NCBI GenBank assembly: GCA_031406155.1 | Contig: JANOGW010000101.1 | Span: forward strand, 16,424 to 80,423 | DNA: 64,000 nucleotides | DNA from: JACMNW01 sp031406155 | GTDB taxonomy: Bacteria; Pseudomonadota; Alphaproteobacteria; Rhodobacterales; Rhodobacteraceae | Reading direction: 5' to 3' | Shown: piece by piece, positions 17,694-25,806 of the stretch | Layout: every line of letters starts with the position of its first letter | Numbering within the stretch: the first letter of the stretch is position 1 | Program-made: the position numbers and the translations under genes | Notes under the pieces: generated by a model | Seen by the model: only the letters and a program-made list of their open reading frames with translations | Database searches by the model: none | What the model was told of the DNA's origin: nothing

Positions 17694-18475
17694 CGCAACT
17701 GCGTCGTTGCAGACAGCATCTGGTCGGCGGCAGTGATGACCTTGGCGTTCAGTTCATAGCCTCGCTGGGCCTTGATCAGTTCGGTCACTTCGCGCACGGC
17801 ATCGACCGAGCTGTCTTCGAGGTAACCCTGCCGCACGGTTGCCAGCCCGTCTTGACCCGGCACACCGACCTGCGCCGATCCTGAAGCCGGCGTTTCCAGA
17901 AACAGGTTCGATCCCATCGCCTCCAGGCCCTTTTCATTGGTGAAACCGGCAAGGCTTAGCTGGCCAAGCAGTTGCGGGGCGACCTGATCGGTGAAATAGG
18001 CATAAATCTCGCCATCGGCATTGATCGACAGGCTGCGCGCGTCTGACGGAATGGTGATACCCGGCGCAACTTGAAAGCCATCGGATGTCACGATCAGACC
18101 GTCACCGGTGCGTTTCAGGGCACCATCGCGGGTGTAGGCGGAAAGCCCCGATGGCAGCGTCACCTCCAGATAGCCCTTGCCTTCAAGGGCGATATCCAGA
18201 TCCCCGCCGGTCTGCGACAGCGAGCCCTGCGCCAGCACTACCGACACTGCGGAGGGCCGCACGCCCAAGCCGATCTGCACGCCTGTGGGCAGAACCGTAC
18301 CATCGGCTGCGGTCACCGAGCCCGGCTTTGCAAGCTGCTGATAGGTCAGATCAGCAAAATCTGCCCGGCGAGCATTGTAGCCGGTTGTCGACATGTTGGC
18401 CAAATTGTTCGAGACCACGTCAACACGCATTTGTTGCGCGCTCATCCCGCTGGCGGCGATCTGGAGGGCTTTCAT
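17690..18475 (-). CDS. flgG: Flagellar distal rod protein FlgG
   Basis: The 261-residue product is a full-length FlgG. It has the N-terminal motif MKALQIAASGMSAQQMRVDV with VVSNNLANMSTTGYNARRADF, the conserved LPTGVQIGLGVRPSAV segment and a C-terminal helix SVDAVREVTELIKAQRGYELNAKVI. It forms the distal rod, exported by the type III apparatus without a signal peptide. It lies 9 bp after flgF and overlaps flgA. Confidence 0.96.
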   Translation of the reverse strand: MKALQIAASGMSAQQMRVDVVSNNLANMSTTGYNARRADFADLTYQQLAKPGSVTAADGTVLPTGVQIGLGVRPSAVSVVLAQGSLSQTGGDLDIALEGKGYLEVTLPSGLSAYTRDGALKRTGDGLIVTSDGFQVAPGITIPSDARSLSINADGEIYAYFTDQVAPQLLGQLSLAGFTNEKGLEAMGSNLFLETPASGSAQVGVPGQDGLATVRQGYLEDSSVDAVREVTELIKAQRGYELNAKVITAADQMLSATTQLR

Positions 18476-18484
18476 CGGATGTTC

Positions 18485-19198
18485 CTATCGGCCAAGCGTT
18501 TGCACGACATCGCGCACACGCGCATCTTCGCGGTCCAGAAAGGTCTGGCCCAGTTCATAGGCGCGCTGCACGGTGATCATGCGGGCGATTTCCGACACCG
18601 CATCAACATTGCTGTCTTCCAGAAAGCCCTGCATCATGGTGCCGCCCTCGGCCGGTTCAACACCACTGGGGGAGCCAAAGTTCGTGCCCGATTGATGCTG
18701 CAATTGTTTGGCATCAATGGGTTGCCAAAGCCCGATCTTGGCCAGCGGCACACCGCTGGCAGATAAAGTGCCATCAGTTCCCATCGCCACCGGTCCTGCA
18801 TCGGGGGGCACGAACACCGGGGCGCCACCCTCATCCAGCAAACGAAAGCCATCCGCCGTCATCAACTCGCCCGTCGGCGACGGGGTGAAACTACCGGCCC
18901 GGGTCAATTGCTGGCCCTGCGGTGTGTCCAGCAGGAAAAACCCGTCGCCCTGAATGGCAAAGTCGAACGCGCCGCCGGTCTGCGAAAGCCCGGCCTGACC
19001 CAGATCGACGATCCGCCCGGTGGCATGGGCCATTGACAGCGACGGTGCGTCATCCAGATTTGCCATGTATTCCGCAAAGACCACGCCTTCGCGCCGGAAA
19101 CCGTTGGTCGAGATGTTGGCGATGTTGTTCGCCACCACCTGCATTTCACGCATCAAACCCGCCTGCCGGGTCAGCGTTGTGTATCCCGCCGCATCCAT
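18485..19198 (-). CDS. flgF: Flagellar proximal rod protein FlgF
   Basis: The 237-residue product is a rod protein with N-terminal QMQVVANNIANISTNGFRRE-type motif (about residues 18-38) and the closing helix SNVDAVSEIARMITVQRAYEL. It differs from FlgG by its shorter length and by starting MDAAGYTTLTRQAGL, which is typical of FlgF. It sits between fliQ and flgG in the rod-gene operon and is exported through the FlhAB/FliPQR gate. Confidence 0.93.
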   Translation of the reverse strand: MDAAGYTTLTRQAGLMREMQVVANNIANISTNGFRREGVVFAEYMANLDDAPSLSMAHATGRIVDLGQAGLSQTGGAFDFAIQGDGFFLLDTPQGQQLTRAGSFTPSPTGELMTADGFRLLDEGGAPVFVPPDAGPVAMGTDGTLSASGVPLAKIGLWQPIDAKQLQHQSGTNFGSPSGVEPAEGGTMMQGFLEDSNVDAVSEIARMITVQRAYELGQTFLDREDARVRDVVQTLGR

Positions 19199-19201
19199 GC
19201 G

Positions 19202-19468
19202 TCAGCCCCCCGCTATCAGGGGAATGATCTGGTCCTGGAAAAAGTTGACCAGCGAGGTTGTCATGAAGCTCATCGAGACCCAGAACACGATCAGCATTGC
19301 ACCCACTTTGGGCACGAAGGTCAGCGTCATTTCCTGCACCGATGTCAGCGCCTGAAACAGGCCGATGGTGACACCGGCAATCAGCGCCATCGCCAGAAGC
19401 GGCGCAGAAATGACGACCGAGATCCAAAGACCTTGGCGTAGGATGTCGAATATGGCGGCTTCGGTCAT
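19202..19468 (-). CDS. fliQ: Flagellar export gate protein FliQ
   Basis: The 88-residue protein has two transmembrane helices (about residues 15-38 and 50-75) and the family segment GLFQALTSVQEMTLTFVPK between them. It forms the helical gate with FliP and FliR. It overlaps fliE by 4 bp and precedes flgF by 3 bp, so it is separated from fliP and fliR, which lie in two other operons of the cluster. Confidence 0.95.
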   Translation of the reverse strand: MTEAAIFDILRQGLWISVVISAPLLAMALIAGVTIGLFQALTSVQEMTLTFVPKVGAMLIVFWVSMSFMTTSLVNFFQDQIIPLIAGG

Positions 19469-19755
19469 ACCGGCATCCTCAGGATTTCCTGATAGGCTTC
19501 CACCACCTTGTCGCGCACCGTGACGGCGGTTTCGACCGCCAGTTCCGACGCGGCCAGCGCCTGCACCAATGAATGCGGATCGGCCCCGCCGGTCATGGCC
19601 GCGCGCGCGGTCTGTTCGCCATTCGCCAGCGTTTCGGCAAAGCTGCCTGCCATTTTGGCAAACCCGCCATCGGCCCCGCCGGTCTGCGCCTTTGGGGCAG
19701 AAGCCGACCGGGCTTGCGCGTAACTTTGGGTAGCAATCGAGGTTCTGATATCCAT
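19465..19755 (-). CDS. fliE: Flagellar hook-basal body complex protein FliE
   Basis: The 96-residue protein links the MS-ring to the rod. Its C-terminal half carries the typical helices (ADPHSLVQALAASELAVETAVTVRDKVVEAYQEILRMPV), while the N-terminus is low-complexity Ala/Gly/Ser. It lies 12 bp after flgC and overlaps fliQ by 4 bp, the common flgB-flgC-fliE order. Confidence 0.94.
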   Translation of the reverse strand: MDIRTSIATQSYAQARSASAPKAQTGGADGGFAKMAGSFAETLANGEQTARAAMTGGADPHSLVQALAASELAVETAVTVRDKVVEAYQEILRMPV

Positions 19756-19767
19756 TCTGGACCCTTC

Positions 19768-20148
19768 CTATCGACGCAATAATTCAAACAGGCTTTGCGT
19801 CATCTGCCGGGCCTGATCGAAGATTTTGAGGTTCGCCTCATAGCTGCGCTGCGCTTCGCGTGCGTCAGCGATTTCGATCACCAGATCGACGTTCGATCCA
19901 TCATAGTGACCAGTTTCATCGGCCATCGGGTGGCCGGGATCGTAAATTTTCACCAGGTCGCTGCGGTCCAGTTTCACCGGGCCCGCCGTTACCCGCCCGT
20001 CATCAAGGGTGGATTGAAAGCTCATGGTCTTGCGGTGGTAGCCGGGAGTATCGGCGTTTGCGATGTTTTCGGATACATGCCGTAGCCGCATGGATTGCGC
20101 TTCCATGCCAGAGGCGGCAAAGGACAGGGATTTCAACAGATCGCTCAT
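19768..20148 (-). CDS. flgC: Flagellar proximal rod protein FlgC
   Basis: The 126-residue product has the rod motif SENIANADTPGYHRKTMSF (about residues 27-45) and the FlgC C-terminus SNVDLVIEIADAREAQRSYEANLKIF. It assembles with FlgB and FlgF in the proximal rod. It lies 10 bp after flgB. The segment LVKIYDPGHPMADETGHYDGSNVD matches the FlgC-specific DPxHP-type loop. Confidence 0.95.
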   Translation of the reverse strand: MSDLLKSLSFAASGMEAQSMRLRHVSENIANADTPGYHRKTMSFQSTLDDGRVTAGPVKLDRSDLVKIYDPGHPMADETGHYDGSNVDLVIEIADAREAQRSYEANLKIFDQARQMTQSLFELLRR

Positions 20149-20158
20149 CTATGCCCCC

Positions 20159-20542
20159 CTACCTGCGGCCAAGCGAGGCGCGGATGATGTCGGATGTGTT
20201 GCGATAGATGGCCAGCGCCATGTCATGCTGCTGGCGCACCTCGACCGCCTTGACCATCTCGCCTTCCAGCGAAACCGAGTTGCCATTGGGTGCCGCCGCA
20301 CCGCTGGACGGCACGGTCATCGGCGCCATGATCTGCGCGGCACTGCCCAGATGGCCGGCCCGCGTGGCCCGCATGCCGCCGTCCTGCCCGGCGTCCCAGA
20401 CATCGGCAAATTCCGCGACGTCACGGGCCTTGTAGCCCGGCGTGTCCGCATTCGCCATGTTCTGGGAAATCGCGCCAAGGCGCGCCCCTGCATGGGATGC
20501 CATGGCCTGCGCCATCGCGGTGATTTCGAGTTTCTCAAACAT
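20159..20542 (-). CDS. flgB: Flagellar proximal rod protein FlgB
   Basis: The 127-residue product has SQNMANADTPGYKARDV (about residues 27-43), the rod-protein N-terminal motif, and a C-terminal helix SLEGEMVKAVEVRQQHDMALAIYRNTSDI. The start MFEKLEI at 20542 has GGAG about 9 bases upstream; an upstream in-frame codon at 20572 would extend towards fliI and is less likely. It is the first gene of the nine-gene minus operon and is divergent from fliI. Confidence 0.94.
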   Translation of the reverse strand: MFEKLEITAMAQAMASHAGARLGAISQNMANADTPGYKARDVAEFADVWDAGQDGGMRATRAGHLGSAAQIMAPMTVPSSGAAAPNGNSVSLEGEMVKAVEVRQQHDMALAIYRNTSDIIRASLGRR

Positions 20543-20626
20543 CGGGGCTTCTCCCTCGACCAACTTCACCAAGGCTTAATGGTGATTCCTTTAGAAAGGG
20601 TAAGCAGCGAACAAAGAGAGAATCCG

Positions 20627-21943
20627 GTGGCTGATATTTTTGCAAATCTGGTGTCCGAAATCCGTGGCGTGGCGCTTTCAACCCGCATAGGCCGCGTGAT
20701 TGAACTGGGTCGTGGCACCTTGCGGGTGACCGGGCTGGAGCGGGCCGCCACCTTGGGTGACCGCGTGCTGATCCGGGGCAGCAGTGCCGCCATCGGGGGC
20801 GAGGTTTTGCGGCTTGCCCGCGACGGGGCGACCATTCTGCCCGACGGGTCCGCCGAAGGTCTTGCCATCGGGGATATGGTCGATCTGGTCGGTGCGACCG
20901 CGATTTCGCCAGATGACAGCTGGATCGGCAGGATCGTCGATCCGATGGGCCGCCCGTTGGATGGCCGCCCGCTGCCGCGCGGATCCGTGCCGCGCGCGCT
21001 GCGTGCCGAGGCCCCTGCTGCCGCCACACGTCGGCGCATCGGGCCGCGACTAGAAACCGGGGTCGCAGTGTTCGATACGTTGCTTCCGCTGGCGCGCGGG
21101 CAACGCATTGGCCTTTTCGCGGGCTCGGGTGTCGGAAAATCGTCGTTGCTGGCAAAATTTGCCAAAGGTGTTGCAGCCGATGTGGTGGTGATTGCCCTGA
21201 TCGGTGAACGCGGCCGCGAACTGCGAGAGTTTACCGAGAACGTGCTGGGTCCGGCAGGAATGGCGCGGTCGGTGGTTGTAACGGCAACATCCGATCAATC
21301 GCCGCTTTTGCGCCGCCGGTGTGCCTGGGCTGCGATGGCCGTAGCCGAGCATTTTCGCGATCAGGGGCTGCAGGTGTTGTTTCTGGCCGATTCCGTCACG
21401 CGATTTGCCGAAGCACACCGCGAAATAGCTCTTGCGGCCGGCGAAGAGGCAAGCCTGCGCGGTTATCCACCTTCGGTATCGCACGCCATCATGTCTTTGG
21501 CCGAACGATCCGGCCCCGGACCGGAAGGGTCGGGTGACATCACGGCGGTGTTTTCGGTTCTGGTACCGGGATCGGATATGGATGAACCCGTCGCCGACAT
21601 CTTGCGCGGTGTGCTGGACGGCCATGTCGTTATGGACCGCAGAATCGCCGAACGCGGGCGCTATCCGGCAATCGATTTGTTGCGTTCCGTATCCCGCAGC
21701 CTGCCTGACGCGGCAACGGCTGATGAAAACCTGTTGATCAGCGACGCGCGCCGCCTGCTTGGTGCATGGGACCGGGCCGAATTGATGGTGCAGGCGGGGC
21801 TTTATGTGAAGGGTTCCGATCCGCAGGTTGATCAGGCGATCAAAGTCTGGCCTGCGCTTGATGCCTTTCTTGCCGAAGCGGCCCCAGCCACTGGCATCGC
21901 GGGCAGTTTTGCACGGCTTGCCGCCAGTCTCACCGTTCGCTGA
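20627..21943 (+). CDS. fliI: Flagellar export ATPase FliI
   Basis: The 438-residue ATPase energises flagellar protein export. It shows Walker A GLFAGSGVGKSSL (about residues 163-175), Walker B with LQVLFLADSVTRFAEAHREIA, and the F1-like C-terminal domain. The GTG start has AGAGAG 6 bases upstream and gives a family-like N-terminus; an in-frame ATG at 20579 (16 residues longer) is also possible. It stands alone on the plus strand, divergent from flgB and convergent with the DUF1217 gene; no fliJ follows. Confidence 0.94.
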   Translation: MADIFANLVSEIRGVALSTRIGRVIELGRGTLRVTGLERAATLGDRVLIRGSSAAIGGEVLRLARDGATILPDGSAEGLAIGDMVDLVGATAISPDDSWIGRIVDPMGRPLDGRPLPRGSVPRALRAEAPAAATRRRIGPRLETGVAVFDTLLPLARGQRIGLFAGSGVGKSSLLAKFAKGVAADVVVIALIGERGRELREFTENVLGPAGMARSVVVTATSDQSPLLRRRCAWAAMAVAEHFRDQGLQVLFLADSVTRFAEAHREIALAAGEEASLRGYPPSVSHAIMSLAERSGPGPEGSGDITAVFSVLVPGSDMDEPVADILRGVLDGHVVMDRRIAERGRYPAIDLLRSVSRSLPDAATADENLLISDARRLLGAWDRAELMVQAGLYVKGSDPQVDQAIKVWPALDAFLAEAAPATGIAGSFARLAASLTVR

Positions 21944-21977
21944 TACATCGGCTCACAAGATTTCCCCGAAAACCAAA

Positions 21978-22790
21978 CTACCGCGTTCTGTTGCGAAACC
22001 CACCGGCCTGCAGCAATTCCAGCGCCGATGATTGCGAGGTCTGGCCCGAGGCGTTGGCGATGTCGGATTGCACAAGGAAGCGGCGGATGATGCTTTCCAC
22101 CTTGGCCGGGTCGGAAAACTGGCGCACCGAATCCGATCCGAACCGGGCCTCAAGGCGGGTCTTCATGGTTGCGAGTTGCTGATCAAGATCGATGGTGCCA
22201 AAGCTTTGCGGCAGCCCCAGCGCACGTTCGAACACCCGGCGCAGGGGCACGTTGCCCAAAACGGTGTACCATAACGTGTCTTCGCTGCCGGATTTCCGCG
22301 CGAGGGTGGGCAATTCGCGTTCCGCATTCAAGGCGATCCGGTAGTCACCATTTTGGGCCCCGACAGCGGTTTCGAACTGGCGTTCCTTGAACAGCGCCAG
22401 CGTCTTGTCGGCGAAATCCGAAAGCTTGTTTCGGGGTGTGGCGAAGTCACCAAAGCCGAATGCAGCCGACATTTTTTCGTACTGCTTGTTGGACAGCCGG
22501 TTCGCCAGGGTGCCGTCCTTCAGCGTGCCGTCGGCGAGCACCTTCTTGATGAAGTACTTGTTGTTGATATCACTTTCCAGCCCGTAGGCACCCAAGGCCA
22601 CCTGCAACAAGCGACGATCGGCGACCAGCTCTTCCGCCGAGTTGATCTTGCCGATGGTCTTGCGGAAGTAGTCTTCTTCGCGTTTCAGCGTGGCCGTCGC
22701 ATCAAAGGCGGCACGCTGGGTCGGCATGGTGCGCTTCAGGAATGCCCAGCCGGAAAAGCCACCGAACGGGACGATCGGCGAAAAGGTCAT
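21978..22790 (-). CDS. DUF1217-family flagellar protein
   Basis: The 270-residue product matches the DUF1217 family found in alphaproteobacterial flagellar clusters. Typical segments are GWAFLKRTMPTQRAAFD (about residues 14-30), KREEDYFRKTIGKINSAEELVADRRLL and LGLPQSFGTIDLDQQL. It has no signal peptide or membrane helix and is mainly helical. It overlaps flbT by 4 bp and is last in flaF-flbT-DUF1217. Its biochemical role is unknown to me; a part in filament regulation or export is only inferred from position. Confidence 0.82.
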   Translation of the reverse strand: MTFSPIVPFGGFSGWAFLKRTMPTQRAAFDATATLKREEDYFRKTIGKINSAEELVADRRLLQVALGAYGLESDINNKYFIKKVLADGTLKDGTLANRLSNKQYEKMSAAFGFGDFATPRNKLSDFADKTLALFKERQFETAVGAQNGDYRIALNAERELPTLARKSGSEDTLWYTVLGNVPLRRVFERALGLPQSFGTIDLDQQLATMKTRLEARFGSDSVRQFSDPAKVESIIRRFLVQSDIANASGQTSQSSALELLQAGGFRNRTR

Positions 22791-23191
22791 ATCGGCCGTG
22801 CTGCCATCAGTCGTTCTTCGCGCGGAAGCAGGCTGCGCAGGGCTTTGAGCACCTGATAATGCTGCTCTTCCAAGACCGCCGCAGTTGCCTGTGACAGCAG
22901 GTTACGACTGTCGTAATCGGTCAGAACCTGGCTAAGCTGTTCGATCCCGCGCAGCAGTTGCATACGCGCATCTTTCGGGTCGGCATCGCCGGACAGCACC
23001 AGTTGCGCGATATAGCATACCCGCCTGACCGGCGTGTTCACCTCTTCGGGGTGGATCGCATCGCGCAGGCGCAGGATATTGGCGTTTGGTGTCATCACGG
23101 CCAACCGGGACCGGCGGTCGCCATTTTCAATCACCGCACCATTGATCAAGACCCGCTCATGCGGCCCGAGTTTCAGGACGAGGCCGCTCAT
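22787..23191 (-). CDS. flbT: Flagellar biosynthesis repressor FlbT
   Basis: The 134-residue product has the FlbT pattern GPHERVLINGAVIENGDRRSRL near the N-terminus, followed by a helical half (RVCYIAQLVLSGDADPKDAR). In Caulobacter FlbT binds flagellin mRNA and promotes its decay when assembly is incomplete. It overlaps flaF and the DUF1217 gene by 4 bp each, and the flagellin gene is immediately upstream, so it probably controls fliC expression here. Confidence 0.93.
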   Translation of the reverse strand: MSGLVLKLGPHERVLINGAVIENGDRRSRLAVMTPNANILRLRDAIHPEEVNTPVRRVCYIAQLVLSGDADPKDARMQLLRGIEQLSQVLTDYDSRNLLSQATAAVLEEQHYQVLKALRSLLPREERLMAARPI

Positions 23192-23550
23192 GTGCCGCTT
23201 CCTTCGCCGCGAAGGCCGCGCATGACGGCGGTGTTGATATCGACCAGCACCTCGACACTGGCCTGATCATCCAGGATCTTCGGGCTGTGCTGGGCCGTGA
23301 ATTCGTAAAGATAGAACAATCTGGCGCGCAGTTGCTTTGGCAGGCCGTTTTCGGGCTCGGCCACGTCGGCGGCCAAAGTGCGCCACATCGTGGTGTTGTC
23401 GTGCAAGGCCCGCACGAGGCCAGAAAAGTCGCTGCTGCGCGTCGCCCATGCTGCGGTCATCCGTTTGGTAACGCGCGCGAATAGATCATACTCGATGCTG
23501 CGTTGCGACCGAACGGGCGTCTCGGGTCGGCCATAAGCACTGTGCGCCAT
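23188..23550 (-). CDS. flaF: Flagellar biosynthesis regulator FlaF
   Basis: The 120-residue product matches FlaF: SIEYDLFARVTKRM near the start, FSGLVRALHDNTTMWRTLAADVA in the middle, and LFYLYEFTAQHSPKIL near the end. FlaF is needed for flagellin translation or secretion and acts against FlbT. The chosen ATG (MAHSAYGR) matches family N-termini; a GTG 15 bases upstream is an alternative. It overlaps flbT and lies downstream of fliC, separated by a strong hairpin. Confidence 0.9.
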   Translation of the reverse strand: MAHSAYGRPETPVRSQRSIEYDLFARVTKRMTAAWATRSSDFSGLVRALHDNTTMWRTLAADVAEPENGLPKQLRARLFYLYEFTAQHSPKILDDQASVEVLVDINTAVMRGLRGEGSGT

Positions 23551-23632
23551 GTTGTGTGTGTTCACGGAAAAGTCTTTCGGGGAATTGGGGCCGTTACGAT
23601 CAAGGGCCGGTGACACTAGGGGTCAGGAAGTT

Positions 23633-23662
23633 GCTCGGGGCACCTAGTTGGATGCCCCGAGC
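23633..23662 (-). terminator. Hairpin after fliC
   Basis: A perfect 10-bp stem (GCTCGGGGCA with its complement, 10-nt loop) lies 7 bp beyond the flagellin stop and about 80 bp before the flaF start. There is no T run. It may terminate or stabilise the flagellin mRNA, giving different fliC and flaF-flbT levels; this role is inferred. Confidence 0.6.
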
Positions 23663-23669
23663 GATGCCT

Positions 23670-24875
23670 TTAGCGGAACAGCGACAGCACGTTCTGCGGC
23701 GCCTGATTGGCGATCGACAAGGCCTGCGTGCCAAGCTGCTGCTGCACCTGAAGCGACTGCAAACGCGCAGACGCCTCTTCCATGTCCGCATCCACCAAGG
23801 AACCGATCCCGGCTTTCAGGGCATCGGTCAGTTCACCGACAAACTCTTTCTGAATCTCGATCCGCTTCTGATCGGAACCGAAAGATGCGGCGGAATCGAT
23901 TGCAGAGTCGATCATGCCTTCGATTGCAGTCAGTGCCGCCGCCGGTGCAGTTTCCACATCGATGGTGTTCAAACCGGCCAACGCACCTGTTCCCCGCGTA
24001 GCCGCCACGGACACAGCGGCGGCAGTATTTGTGTTGTTGGCCACGGACAGTTCACCGGCAGCAAGTGTCAGGGTGAAGTCGGTGTCGGACAAGCCATTTG
24101 ACGTCAGCGAACTTTTCAAGCCGCTGACGAGCGAGTCCGCAGTGTCACCCTTTTGAATGACGTACTTCCCCTCGGTCGAACCAATCTTCAGGCTGATCTG
24201 ATCGCCTTCAATCAGACCAGTGAGCGTTGCAGGCGCAGCCGTTGGCGCATTCTTTGCCAATGCCGGGCCAGCACCCTGAAACGTGAAGCCGTTCAAAGTC
24301 GTTGGCGTGCCGGTGACAACTGTGGCAGCACTCAGCGTACCGCCGCCAGCCGTCAGCGAAGCGCCAGCCGTTGTCGACAGGTTCTGCGCGTCAATAGCGA
24401 TGCTGCTGGACGTCACGCTTGTGCCACTACGATCCAGCGACGACAGCACGTTGACCGTCGATTGCGACCCATCGACAAGGTTCAAACCGTTGAATTGCGC
24501 GGCACCAACCACCGAGGTGATCTGGTCACGCAGGGCAACGATATCGGTCTGGATCTTGCCACGGTCAACGTTGGATTCCTGCGCCGCAACGATCTTGCCC
24601 TTGATTTCCGTCAGCAGGTTCGTCACGGTTTCCGATGCCTTGCGGGCCACGGTAACGGTCGAAGACCCCAGCGCCAAACTGTCGCTGATGCCCTTGAAGC
24701 CCTTCACATCGGATTCCATCACCTTGGAAATCGCCCAGACAGCGGAGTTATCCTTGGCGCTGGACACCGATTTGCCGGTCGAAATCTCGGCCTGAACCAT
24801 GCCGAGGTTCTTGTTGATGCTTTTCATCGACTGCAGTGCAACCATGGCACCGGTGTTGGTCAGAATGGACGACAT
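23670..24875 (-). CDS. fliC: Flagellin
   Basis: The 401-residue filament protein has conserved D0/D1 ends and a variable centre. The N-terminus (MSSILTNTGAMVALQSMKS, then AEISTGKSVSSAKDNSAVW) and the C-terminus (LQSLQVQQQLGTQALSIANQAPQNVLSLF) are typical alphaproteobacterial flagellin. The centre (about residues 160-300) is rich in Thr/Ala/Gly. It is the only flagellin in the window. A 200-bp non-coding leader lies upstream, in which I could not identify a clear sigma-28 or sigma-54 site. Confidence 0.96.
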   Translation of the reverse strand: MSSILTNTGAMVALQSMKSINKNLGMVQAEISTGKSVSSAKDNSAVWAISKVMESDVKGFKGISDSLALGSSTVTVARKASETVTNLLTEIKGKIVAAQESNVDRGKIQTDIVALRDQITSVVGAAQFNGLNLVDGSQSTVNVLSSLDRSGTSVTSSSIAIDAQNLSTTAGASLTAGGGTLSAATVVTGTPTTLNGFTFQGAGPALAKNAPTAAPATLTGLIEGDQISLKIGSTEGKYVIQKGDTADSLVSGLKSSLTSNGLSDTDFTLTLAAGELSVANNTNTAAAVSVAATRGTGALAGLNTIDVETAPAAALTAIEGMIDSAIDSAASFGSDQKRIEIQKEFVGELTDALKAGIGSLVDADMEEASARLQSLQVQQQLGTQALSIANQAPQNVLSLFR

Positions 24876-25078
24876 TGTCGTTTCCTTTATATGGCCGGCG
24901 GTTTAAGCACGGCGAGTTGAACCAGCCATTACGGCGGCAAAGCGGGTTTTTCATCCCCTTGCGTCAGGACTGCCCCCAAACGCGCCACCCCATCTGGAAT
25001 GCCTGATCAGAATTGCCGGTGAAGTTCTAACGCTTTGCTAAGTCCCGAGCCCGCAATGCAGCGAATTTGAACGATTGG

Positions 25079-25411
25079 TCACAAACGCTGTGCAAGCGTT
25101 CCGGGCGTGGTTTCTATCGCTGCCCGCTGGCCATGGCTGGTGTAGGTGGAAAGACCGCTGGCGGCGTTGCTGATCTCGCCCATGCGGCGCTGTGCGGCAC
25201 GCAGGCCACGCGCGGCGGCCTGAAGGCAAAGCCTGTTGCGGTTTGCCTTGTGGCGCAACCGATCCAAAGCGGCTTTGTCTTTCAGGGCACCGATTCGCGC
25301 CATCAGTTCCTCTGTTTTCAACACAATTTTAGGTAAGTCGCTGAAATCCGCCGTCAGAACGCAGCGATAGGTTTCATCAAGGGCGGCCTCTAGGGCAATG
25401 GCATCAGTCAT
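25079..25411 (-). CDS. FlgN-like small flagellar protein
   Basis: The 110-residue product is helical, starting MTDAIALEAALDETYRCVL, with a C-terminal half resembling FlgN-type chaperones for FlgK/FlgL (LRAAQRRMGEISNAASGLSTYTSHGQ). The start is chosen at 25411 because the longer reading runs into the FlgJ-like gene; the two overlap by 8 bp. FlgN sequences are very divergent, so this is supported mostly by length, helicity and position. If right, it would escort the hook-associated proteins encoded at the left end of the window. Confidence 0.6.
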   Translation of the reverse strand: MTDAIALEAALDETYRCVLTADFSDLPKIVLKTEELMARIGALKDKAALDRLRHKANRNRLCLQAAARGLRAAQRRMGEISNAASGLSTYTSHGQRAAIETTPGTLAQRL

Positions 25412-25691
25412 TGCTGCGCTCCGACAGGGCGCGGAACAGGCTTTCACCAAGGCCGATGCCACCCCGCGCGACCATCAGCTTTGCCTGCTCTTCGCGCAAG
25501 AATGACCCGAACTGATCTTCGCCGATGCCGCCGCCAAAACTTTCGCTGGCAGCATCAAGCCCGGTATGGGCCAGCATTTCCGCAAGAAACGCAGCTTCTA
25601 GCGCCTGAGCCTGCTTGCGCATTGCGTAATCTTTGCCGGTCGGAATGGGGTGCGTTTGCGCAAGGGCGGGTTGGGCGGGGGAGACATACAT
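25404..25691 (-). CDS. FlgJ N-domain-like rod assembly protein
   Basis: The 95-residue product matches the rod-binding N-domain of FlgJ: LEAAFLAEMLAHTGLDA, then FGGGIGEDQFGSFLREEQAKLMVARGGIGLGESLF. The muramidase half found in enteric FlgJ is missing; the separate transglycosylase at 11020-11730 may supply it. The start (MYVSPAQPALA) has no strong ribosome binding site. It is divergent from fliK across a 115-bp gap that contains a dyad (AGGTGGT/AACCACTT, about 25747-25763). Confidence 0.78.
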   Translation of the reverse strand: MYVSPAQPALAQTHPIPTGKDYAMRKQAQALEAAFLAEMLAHTGLDAASESFGGGIGEDQFGSFLREEQAKLMVARGGIGLGESLFRALSERSND

Positions 25692-25806
25692 TTTGGGGCC
25701 GCTGGTTGTTTCAGATTTTTCAGACAATGCCGCATGCCGGTAAACAGGTGGTAACCACTTGCCGCGATAAAGGCATTGATCCGGCAGAAGTCGTGGAAGA
25801 AAAAAG

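Noticed and set aside
24876..25078. Sigma-28 or sigma-54 promoter of the flagellin gene
   Set aside because: No convincing match to either consensus was found on the minus strand of the leader.
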